This document shows, piece after piece, positions 56,561 to 64,000 of a DNA stretch of 64,000 bases. A model generated the notes under the pieces. The model had not been told where the DNA came from. It saw nothing but the letters and a program-made list of their open reading frames with translations, and did not search any database. This stretch comes from Bimuria novae-zelandiae CBS 107.79 (Eukaryota; Ascomycota; Dothideomycetes; Pleosporales; Didymosphaeriaceae): positions 1 to 64,000 of the forward strand of contig ML976776.1 of NCBI GenBank assembly GCA_010015655.1, given 5' to 3'. Position 1 is the stretch's first letter. Each line of letters starts with the position of its first letter. The translations under genes and the position numbers were made by a program.

Positions 56561-58282
56561 TCATTCCGAAGGAGCGGCTTCAGAGGAACCATCGGAGGCA
56601 GCGTCGTCTGAATCTGACTCGGAGGAACCGTTGTCGCTCATTTCCACATCGCTGGTGCTGCCATTTGTGAGATGGGACTTGGACTTGGACTTGGCTTGAT
56701 GCTGCTTTTGTTGGGAGCGCTTGCGTTCTTCGCGGAGCAGGTACTCCTTCTCTTCTCGCAACTCGGAAAGTTGTTGGAAGGTGACTTTCTGGATTCGTTG
56801 GAGACTGGCCAGCTGATTCTTTAGCTCCTGTAGTTCTGAGGTCCCATTAGATGATACGCCTTGCATACCATCTGCACCAGCATCTTCGTTCAACGAGAGA
56901 AAGTCGGCCGCTGGAGCTATTGCGCCGTTGGAAAGAACATTCCATGTCGCAAGCTCAGCGAGACTTGCATCGAGCATAGCTCGCGGGAAGTTAGGATGTA
57001 CGAGGGCTTCCTCAAAGGAAGTCTGCCCTGGGCCTGGTTCCGTTGCAGACGTTGCAGGCCCTCGTAGCAGATCATTGAGTTGCATGCTCAAAGTATAGTT
57101 CGACGGGACAAGTGCGTTGCCGTCAGATATGCCGCTTTCCTGCTTAGGCCTCACTACGGTCTGAATCCTAAAGGTAGGCTCTCGAGCATTTGGAAACCCG
57201 GTGGGTTCTAGGAACTTCAAGTTTGTCACTGGACCAGGCAAGTTCGCTATCGTAGACAGGTAGTTGCCCTTCGCAGTGTCCCACACAGCAACCTTTCCAG
57301 TCGTGTGTCCTGATATCAGCGTCTGTCCATCCCAGCTCAGACTCAAGGCCATGGCGGCACCAAGCTTCTGCGATTCTGCACTGAAGCGCGTCTTCGGGGG
57401 AGGCTGAATTGGGCGATGTGACGATGCTGCGTCTCGGAGTGTGTCGGTCGCCGTGGTCTTCTGCAGGTCGTCGTAGAAGTTCACCGTCTGCAGACTTCCG
57501 TCTCCGTACGCTAGATAGCAAGCGCGGTCGGCGGGATCGAGGGTCATGGCCTGAGGTAGTTCCGGGAGCAAGTAGGTCCGCAGCAACTGGCCGTTGTAGT
57601 AGTCCCACACGATTGCTGACTTGTCTTCGGATGTTGATATGGCGATGTTCGCGCTGCTCGAGCTGTTTCCACAGACAATGGAGGAAATGGGCCCGCGATG
57701 GGTCGAGAGGGTATGCACTGGCGACCGCGATGTGTCCGGCGAAAAGGACAGAATGGCGGGGAGTGACCAAACGTGAATCATGGCGTCGGGCGAGCCTGAG
57801 AGGAAGAAGCTAGACGTTGGGTCGACGGCGAGCGAAGTGACGGGCTGGAGATGCGACGTGGATGTGGATACAAGGCGGCCAGAGCAGATCTACCCTCAAT
57901 TAGCATCTTCTCCTACAAAATATCTGTGAGGATCTTCACAAACCTCCCAGGCCAGCACTCTCCCACTCTCGGTGCCCAGCAACAGCACCGAGTCCTTCGC
58001 CGCAAGCGCAATGCTATGTATCCTCTCCGGAAACGGCACCACAGCTTCCTGGTTCCCCTTCTCCCTGCTATACACATGCACCACCGCCTTCTCCGCCTGC
58101 GCAGCAAAAATGTGCGAGCTGCTCACGGCCAGCCCGTTCTGCGCTGTTGCGCTCTTCTTGAAGACATGGCGCTGAGCGGCCAGCGGCTGGAATTCGTGGA
58201 AGAAAATACCCGCGTCTTTGGTCACGCCCGTATTCGCTTTCGTCTGGGCCGAAATCGACGCGACAAAGTGCTCGGTGAGCAT
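56561..58282 (-). CDS. IPI3: pre-rRNA processing protein Ipi3 (WD40; WDR18 family)
   Basis: Component of the Rix1 complex, which acts in ITS2 processing and late nuclear 60S maturation. Two exons on the minus strand, 58282-57944 and 57889-56561 (54-nt intron), encode 555 aa. The N-terminus is MLTEHFVASISAQTKA, typical of fungal Ipi3. WD40 blades include AVVHVYSREKGNQEAVVPFP, LLLGTESGRVLAWE|ICSGRLV, SGSPDAMIHVWSLPAIL, STSEDKSAIVWDYYNGQLLR and ISGHTTGKVAVWDTAKGNYL. The C-terminal ~90 residues are coiled-coil (LQELKNQLASLQRIQ, LREEKEYLLREERKR) followed by an acidic Ser/Asp tail. The intron must be removed to complete the WEICSGRLV strand. It lies 205 bp downstream of the PhzF gene on the same strand. 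Confidence 0.94.
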
Positions 58283-58487
58283 GTTGGCGGCGGATTGGTG
58301 GAGCTCTGACGAGCTTGCAGAAGTTCGCGATATTTTTTGAGGTCAGAGCCGCTAGTGACGCAAGCGGGTCGAGCCGAGGCACGGTGGGGTCCATCAACTT
58401 TGTTCGACCGAACAGTCATCGCAAGTCACTACCTTGTATGAATCATCTGATCTGGTACTGTATACCCTGAAGTACCCTGAAGACAGC

Positions 58488-59414
58488 TTACACCGGCACA
58501 CTCAACACGCCCTCCATAACCTCCACCGCCGCACCCCGCATCTTCACCGCCTCAACTTCCCTCCCGCCCTCCTTCAACACCACCTCGACATAAATATCGC
58601 ACCGCCTCCCCATCTCCACGCCCTGCGTCAGATGAAACTTCCTCTCCCTGTCACCCTCCTCTGTCAAGCTCAGATAAGCCGCAAGCGCACAACTCGCACT
58701 TCCCGTCCCCGGATCCTCCCTGCCCCCCAGACTCCTCGTGCGCAGCTGCCTCACCCCCGGCTCCTCCACGCTCTCACCCATTTCAATGTAGAAAAAAGAT
58801 CCCGTGAATCCGATATCCCACCCGCTCCCTTCATCTAGCTGCTCGTGCGCGTAGAGTTTCGCAAGTGGGAGGAGACCCTGCGTGGGCACCGCTAGGGTGT
58901 CGACGTCTTTCATTTTAACCAGGTTGAACGCCATGCCTTTTACTATAGAGACCAATGGGACGTGTGGAGCTTCTGAACCATTGAGCGCCGGAAACGGATG
59001 CGGGAGCAGTTTCGTGCTGTGGAAGTACACATCGTGCGGGATGCCCACTGTGCTCGTGCGCGCGGCCTCGTCGAACTCGAAAGGGATGATGCCCGCAATC
59101 GTTCTCAATTTCTTGACGGAGGGGTAGGCCGAGGCGTGCGTGGCTATGTAGATGCTCGTCCCGATTGTGGGGTGCCCTGCGAAGCTCATGCGAGACTGCG
59201 CCGTGAAGATGTCGTAGTCTGCGATGTTTGGCTCATCTTCCGTGGGCTCGTGGAGGAAGGTAATTTCCGAAAGGTTGAATTCGTTAGCGATGCGTTGTTT
59301 TTGCTGTTCGGAAAGTTGGGACCGGAGGGAGGAGGGGACGCGGACTACGGCGAGGGGGTTCCCGCTGTAGGGGGTGCGGGTGAAGACGTCGACGGTGGTG
59401 AAGGGTAGCTTCAT
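58488..59414 (-). CDS. PhzF-family isomerase-like protein
   Basis: Member of the PhzF/phenazine-biosynthesis-like family (diaminopimelate-epimerase fold). The physiological substrate of most fungal members is unknown, and no phenazine genes are nearby, so a phenazine role is not implied. Single exon, 308 aa, normal length. It has the two pseudo-symmetric halves: VDVFTRTPYSGNPLAVV, then NEFNLSEITFL with the catalytic-type Glu50, SFAGHPTIGTSIYI, and REDPGTGSASCALAAYL in the second half. The start MKLPFTTVDVFT is at the expected position. Neighbours IPI3 and the FAD oxidoreductase are on the same strand but unrelated in function. Confidence 0.92.
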   Translation of the reverse strand: MKLPFTTVDVFTRTPYSGNPLAVVRVPSSLRSQLSEQQKQRIANEFNLSEITFLHEPTEDEPNIADYDIFTAQSRMSFAGHPTIGTSIYIATHASAYPSVKKLRTIAGIIPFEFDEAARTSTVGIPHDVYFHSTKLLPHPFPALNGSEAPHVPLVSIVKGMAFNLVKMKDVDTLAVPTQGLLPLAKLYAHEQLDEGSGWDIGFTGSFFYIEMGESVEEPGVRQLRTRSLGGREDPGTGSASCALAAYLSLTEEGDRERKFHLTQGVEMGRRCDIYVEVVLKEGGREVEAVKMRGAAVEVMEGVLSVPV

Positions 59415-59849
59415 TGTTGTTTTCTCGTTGCTGAAGAAGAATTGAGATTTGAGGATGTGCTCTCTTTAGATACTTTTATACTATGAAACAGCATTCAGAG
59501 TCGAAATTTGCAGGTGAGTCACCAATGGCAAGGAGTCATTATTTTCGTAGAGTCAAGTAGCATCGCGCTGTCTGTCTCGTAAATGGTACTGGATGCCGTT
59601 AAACAAAGTCTCACTTTGATTTGTAATGGCTCTATTAGCAGCGGGGTAGGGCATTTTGAGTAACCTCTAGTGATGTTCTAGCAGCAAAAGAGTTAGTTGG
59701 CGGCGGTGACAGGTACGAATACTATTCACCATGTATCACCTAATATAATCTCTCTATGCCTGGCACATCCTGATACGACTCGACGCATATAACAACACCA
59801 GATCTCCACTCTCGTAAACTAACCCTGATGAACACAACCAAATCAACGG
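59415..59849. other. intergenic region upstream of PhzF gene
   Basis: 435 bp between the end of the FAD oxidoreductase gene and the PhzF start, both on the minus strand. Should hold the PhzF promoter. Nothing specific recognised. Confidence 0.5.
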
Positions 59850-61121
59850 CTATTTAGCTTCCTTCGCCCACTGCTTCCCGCTCCAGATAGGACTGACCGT
59901 CCAAAGCCAGTAGTCTCTTCCTTTAATTAACCACACAGCCCAGCTCGGGAGACGCCATCCCATAGCCGCTCCTACACCCTTGGACTTGCCAATTGGCACC
60001 ATCTGTGTCTCTCGTTTCTCCTCCTTGAACAACTGCTCCGCACCCACTTCGCTTTCTGCTTTACCAGCGGCAAGTAGGAGATCGCGCTTGATGTTCGCCC
60101 CCAGGATGGGCACCGCTGCCATGATACTGTGCACAGCAGGCCGAGCGTAATTGGAAGCATCGCCAATGGCGTAAATCCTTGGACCGGCTTTATCGACGCG
60201 AAGACTGAACGGGTTGGTCGCCACTTGGCTGGTAGAAGCATCCAGGATATCTTTGGAAAGGAAGCCGGTGTTGGGTCTGTAGCCAGTAGCTGGGATGAAA
60301 AGGTCGACTTCCAGAGTACTGCCATCATCGAGCTTGAGAGTGGCTTTTGTGTTGATCTTGTCTATGTGACTGCCAGCATTGGGTGGATCCACGCTCATAA
60401 CCCTTTTGCCTTTGGTGACAGTGACGCCAACTTTAGCGAGGTACTCTTCGGCGGTTTTGGCGATCGATGGTCGTAGGTTGGGAAGAATATGGGGTCCTGA
60501 TGTCACAACCGTTATGGGTACTCTTGGGTTTTGCAGGCTCGAACCGAGGAAGCCAGCACGGCCATTCAGATGTTCACCCAATTCGCCCGCTGTCTCCACC
60601 CCGACTGGCCCTCCACCCGCAATGACAATGTTCTTCGCCGTTTCCAGGCCGGTCCTGAAATTGGTCCAGGCCTTCCGAAGAGTCTTCTCATCATTCGAAC
60701 CGAATCCAAATAGCGGCGAGGGTGTAGAAGCACCTGTAGCGATGACGAGCACGTGGAAGTTGATAACTTGTGTTTGATCGTTAACGTGCGTTGCGATAGT
60801 GACAGTGCGCTTTTTATTATCGACTGCTGTAGCAGACCCATGGATGAACTCGAAGTGGCGCACTGGATACTGCTCGAATTGCTTCGGTATACCGACGAAA
60901 AGCTTGTCCTGCGGGAAGAAGTCGTCGGACACGAGGGCGCGGGGACAGGCTGGTCTGCAAATGGCTTCTGAAGCGGTACTGACCAGAATTATTTTGTAAT
61001 CCTCCTTTTGCGGGAGGACGGGTATCGTATGCTTCAAGGTGCAATGTGCCACGGAGATGCCACCATATGATCCACCCAATATGATGATGTTCTTGCTTCC
61101 TGAGTTCCCGTTCTGAGCCAT
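59850..61121 (-). CDS. AIF/AMID-like FAD-dependent NAD(P)H oxidoreductase
   Basis: Pyridine-nucleotide-disulphide oxidoreductase fold, related to mitochondrial-inducer-of-death AMID/AIFM2 and type-II NADH dehydrogenases. It likely oxidises NAD(P)H with a quinone or similar acceptor; the substrate is unproven. Single exon, 423 aa. The FAD-binding Rossmann motif IIILGGSYGGISVA is at residues 12-25. NFHVLVIATGAS lies near residue 128, the NAD(P)-binding motif IVIAGGGPVGVETAGELGEH near 165, and IPATGYRPNT and RIYAIGDASNYARPAV contact FAD. A C-terminal Trp-rich, possibly membrane-associated segment (WAVWLIKGRDYWLWTVSP) is typical of the group. There is no obvious mitochondrial targeting sequence. 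Start MAQNGNSGSKN. Confidence 0.92.
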   Translation of the reverse strand: MAQNGNSGSKNIIILGGSYGGISVAHCTLKHTIPVLPQKEDYKIILVSTASEAICRPACPRALVSDDFFPQDKLFVGIPKQFEQYPVRHFEFIHGSATAVDNKKRTVTIATHVNDQTQVINFHVLVIATGASTPSPLFGFGSNDEKTLRKAWTNFRTGLETAKNIVIAGGGPVGVETAGELGEHLNGRAGFLGSSLQNPRVPITVVTSGPHILPNLRPSIAKTAEEYLAKVGVTVTKGKRVMSVDPPNAGSHIDKINTKATLKLDDGSTLEVDLFIPATGYRPNTGFLSKDILDASTSQVATNPFSLRVDKAGPRIYAIGDASNYARPAVHSIMAAVPILGANIKRDLLLAAGKAESEVGAEQLFKEEKRETQMVPIGKSKGVGAAMGWRLPSWAVWLIKGRDYWLWTVSPIWSGKQWAKEAK

Positions 61122-61883
61122 GGTGGTACCGCAAGTATGAACAGGGTCTATAGATCAGCTACAGCGACACAATGAGTGCACTGTATGGATGCCCACAGGT
61201 CAACTTGGACTGCGATGCCTGCGGGAAAGTGCGATTGTCAAAGTGGTAAGGGAAAGGAGCGTAGGAGATGATATGAGTGTCATGTTGAATTGTAGAGAAC
61301 AGGCTTTTTGCTTTTATATATGATGTGAAGGTAAGACGGACGTATGCTGTCGAAGAGTCGGAGCCGAGTTGCAGCGGTCGGAGAGCGCATCCTTGTCGTC
61401 GTACATCGCTTGTTGGACCAATGGAAGTGAAAACGCTAGCACCCAAATCACAGGCATCTCGCGCGACCTGAGGAGACGGAGGAAACCAATGTACAATTCC
61501 TTCACCCCCATTCACCATCATCTAGTAGCACATCTCTGTGGCGATCAGGTTGTATTACGCTCAACAAGGTGTTTCTGGTCAAGAGCTAGCCTTAGGTCTC
61601 AACAGGCGGAGTGACTGCGCCACTCAAATGAAGGCAATACGAACTGTACGCTCGACATTGATGCTTGGAAAGGGCGTACATGTGAATGATGGCTCTTCCC
61701 ATTCGTCGAAGTTCCTATAAGGTGACCGTTGGCGCTTCACCGCCCCGCAGTCAGCAACATCAAGAATATGGATAAGTAGATGACGCCTGCCGGGGAAACA
61801 ACAACGCAATCCACAATCTGAAAACATATACGTGCATCGCTACTATCGAACTACTATCGAACTACAGAGTTTCGATATACGCA
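61122..61883. other. intergenic region (divergent promoters)
   Basis: 762 bp between the divergently transcribed FAD oxidoreductase (minus) and the Cys/His-rich gene (plus). Contains TATA-like text (TTTTATATATGATG) at about 61312-61324. No gene recognised. Confidence 0.5.
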
Positions 61884-62651
61884 ATGGCAGAAGAAACCGA
61901 AAAGGGAGACAACTGGTCCCAAAAACCGGAGAATTGGCCGTTGGGTGAGAAAATGCCTATTACGACCCTACCGCCGCCTTATAATGGTACTTACTCCTTG
62001 GCTGTTCGGTTCTGTTCAGCATTCAAAAACACCCTTTCTCTTCACCAGTCACCATTCGATGCATCCTGAGGTGGCTCGTCCGTGAACGCGTTTGCAGGTT
62101 GTTGTTTTTATGCTGCCAATAACCGTCCTACCCTGTTACAGTCACTGACTCGTACAGAAACAGCATTGAAACCGAATGATAAAGTCGAAACTCCGAGAAG
62201 GTCCTTCTTTCGTCGAGCGTTGAACCTCAACCCTGGCTTTTGTCCAGGAGCCGTGGAGATGCGCAACACGTACAAGCAGAAGCCCAAAGACGACAAGAAG
62301 CACCGTCTCTCGTACCGCAAGTGCGCTCATTGTGGACTCGAACCATCATTCCTCTTTCCTGAGGCGTACAAGAAGGACTGGAGCGGATACGCTCGCTACT
62401 GCACACAATTTGCGTTCGAGTGCCATGTATCAACCGAGCGTCTGAACAAATCAGACCGCAGATCTTGTGTCATCTGCTGGGAGGATAAGGGTGTGTTCGT
62501 GAGGCCTATGGACCTAGAAGAATGGGGTGGGCATATGAGGGTGCACTTCAAAGAGGAGGGTTACTGGATGTGCTCGAAAGCGGGAAATACCACGAAAATG
62601 GTGCGCAAACATGACTGCCCGTCTAAGACATGTAAGGGGGTCCACTGCTAA
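61884..62651 (+). CDS. unrecognised Cys/His-rich (putative zinc-binding) protein
   Basis: Two exons, 61884-61986 and 62158-62651, join in frame (ATG 61884, stop 62649-62651) to 198 aa. The splice removes 171 nt (GTACTTAC...CGTACAG) containing a stop. The N-terminus is hydrophilic with WSQKPENWPLGEK and PITTLPPPYN. The C-terminal half is rich in Cys and His: KCAHCGLEPSFLF, YARYCTQFAFECHV, SCVICWEDKGVFV, WGGHMRVHFKEEGYWMCSKA, then CPSKTCKGVHC. The spacing suggests one or two zinc-binding modules, but it matches no family I can name. There is no signal peptide, so it is probably intracellular. I infer that it is a real gene from the conserved-looking splice sites and clean frame. Confidence 0.6.
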
Positions 62652-63545
62652 GCCCTCACATAAAGCTGAAAGTCGGCTATTGTATTACTGATCCTGGAGT
62701 AACACACTGGATATTATGTAGCCACGTGACTGACATCAGAGGTGGTATACATGGAAGGTGCTACCTGGGTGCACGGACTAGGGACTCAACAAATTACTCT
62801 CCCCCGCTCTCGCTTCTTCTCTCTGCTCAACGGCAGACTCCTCACTCAGCACACTCTTTTCTGCAGATAGCAATACAGCTTGTTGTCCTCATATGCCTGT
62901 CTGCTTACATATTACCTCTAGTCCTCGTGGCCGACTTTCAGCTTCACGCGGGAGCGAGATTGCCAGACATTCCACGGTACTGTGTAAGCTGATAGTTCAT
63001 GTTCGGACTCGACCGGCACTGGAAACACTTAGTGATTCGTTCCGACTGCTGATGGGATTCTTCTTACCGGGTCGATTTTTGGTTATACATTTACTCACTT
63101 TCAGCCACACGTGCAATGTGGTTCTCATTAATTCTTCTGGTGATCGACTTGGATATTAGCAACTGAGACGGGACTAGGGAAGCGCGGTTGGTCTATTGCC
63201 ACCAGAAAGGGGTCTACCCATCCATGAATGGCTCAAGACTGAAGCGCGAAATCAAGGAAGCGAACGTAACGACTGTTCAACACTGTTCAGCTGTTTGGAT
63301 TCTTACGAAGGCAATATGTCTCGTACGCTGAAATTCTCCGTCTCGCAACTCTTGCCGTCACTGAAAGAATGTGTCATTAGCCCGGTTCCTGTGCCGTCAG
63401 TACAAGTACTGACATTCAACCAGGGGTCTGGAAGCCTAGTTCGATGGCTAAGAGAACTTTATGCTGTACCGGAGGGCAAACTAGTCGGCCGAACCGCACC
63501 TGCATCGGGCTATGATGATTCGCGCACGATAAACACTTCTGGGCC
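62652..63545. other. gene-free stretch before right-edge repeat
   Basis: About 900 bp. An overlapping 136-codon plus-strand frame (63196-63606) runs into the GTAC-rich repeat cluster and shows no domain. I do not call it. Confidence 0.45.
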
Positions 63546-64000
63546 ACTACGCGATATGCAGCGCTTTCAACGTACAGTACTACGCCACGTACAGTACGAC
63601 CAGTAGGGTGAATTGAGCCGTAGGGACGTACGGGCACCTCGACCCGTACAGGGCACCGTCCGTAGTAATTTTCGAAACCGTACTTACGGGTGTGCAGTAC
63701 TACGTTAGATAGATTTTAGGTAGTAATTAGCGTGCTATTAGTAGACTTTACTTATATCCTTATCTAACTTCTAGCGTAATAATAGCTTATTACTAAAAGC
63801 TTATATAATGCTAGTAGAGTAGAATTTATTATAAAGTTTTATTAATCTTGTACTTTTACCTATATATATTTATTAACAGTAAATTAATTATTATAAATTA
63901 GTTTATTATAATTAGAAGCTTATAGTTTACCTTTTTATAGGTATTATCCTCTTTATCCTCGCAGCTATATTACTATGCTACGTTTAAAATAAGAGTAGCT
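63546..64000. mobile_element. left part of an AT-rich, RIP-degraded element with GTAC-rich inverted-repeat end
   Basis: 63546-63700 carries many copies of GTAC-containing words in both orientations: ACAGTACTACG at about 63576, GTACAGTACGACC, GTACGGGCACCTCGACCCGTAC as a hairpin, CCGTACTTACGGG, and GCAGTACTACG at about 63696. From about 63705 the sequence is AT-rich and RIP-like to the window end. Clusters of short inverted and direct words at a transposon tip are common as transposase-binding subterminal repeats in hAT-type elements. The other end lies outside the window, so the superfamily is not established. Confidence 0.4.

Noticed and set aside
58488..61121. PhzF-family gene next to an FAD oxidoreductase as a mini secondary-metabolite cluster
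   Set aside because: No backbone enzyme, transporter or regulator nearby. PhzF-like proteins are widespread in fungi and the neighbours are housekeeping genes.
63196..63606. 136-codon plus-strand open frame
   Set aside because: It runs into the GTAC-rich repeat cluster, has no domain and shows no exon structure.

Overview
This is a eukaryotic, filamentous-ascomycete window. Protein genes carry short introns (about 50-90 nt) with GT..AG ends and a TACTAAC-type branch point. The gene set is fungal: RHO3, IPI3, CSN2, a HET-domain gene. The transposon block shows the C-to-T, stop-codon-rich decay typical of repeat-induced point mutation (RIP). A Dothideomycete, probably one of the Pleosporales, is my best guess from the gene and transposon flavour; the genus is not determined.

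Layout. Positions 1-1850 have ordinary base composition, with the tail of one unrecognised open frame at the left edge. About 1850-34430 is an AT-rich block made of retroelements and DNA transposons, nearly all destroyed by RIP-like mutation. Its core is a nest that can be resolved to the base. A minus-strand Ty3/Gypsy element (A1, 1973-22460, target duplication AGGCG) was hit by a 226-bp solo LTR, by a second copy of the same family (A2, 4056-10872, AGTTT), by a Ty1/Copia element (12253-17011, TATTT) and by a Fot1/pogo DNA transposon (20078-21919, TA). Subtracting the four insertions leaves 6827 bp for A1 against 6817 bp for A2, which confirms the reconstruction. To the right lie a second solo LTR (22589-23019), a piggyBac-like transposon (23027-25315), a third solo LTR (26227-26423) and two truncated antisense Gypsy elements (B, C).

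From about 34430 the composition becomes normal and, after a 1.65-kb gene-free shoulder, a gene-rich segment begins. It holds RPL21 (eL21, minus) and RPS9 (uS4, plus) on a 217-bp divergent promoter, deoxyribose-phosphate aldolase (minus), RPS27 (eS27, minus), a broken HET gene (minus), RHO3 (minus), a Tc1/mariner element with perfect 65-bp inverted ends and an assembly gap (46977-48552), CSN2 (plus), an otubain-type deubiquitinase (plus), IPI3 (minus), a PhzF-family protein (minus), an AIF/AMID-like FAD oxidoreductase (minus) and an unrecognised Cys/His-rich protein (plus). At 63.55 kb a GTAC-rich inverted-repeat cluster leads into another AT-rich block that leaves the window.

Functionally the genes are mostly core housekeeping: three ribosomal proteins and a ribosome-assembly factor (IPI3), two ubiquitin-pathway genes (CSN2, otubain) and a polarity GTPase. 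They are not a pathway cluster. No secondary-metabolite cluster, CRISPR array, rRNA or convincing tRNA was seen. The points most worth a second look are the base-resolved TE nest, an antisense coiled-coil-like reading frame shared by both Gypsy A copies, the Copia LTR that contains an internal copy of its own polypurine tract and U3 start, the piggyBac element, and a 5-nt micro-exon needed to keep RPS9 in frame.
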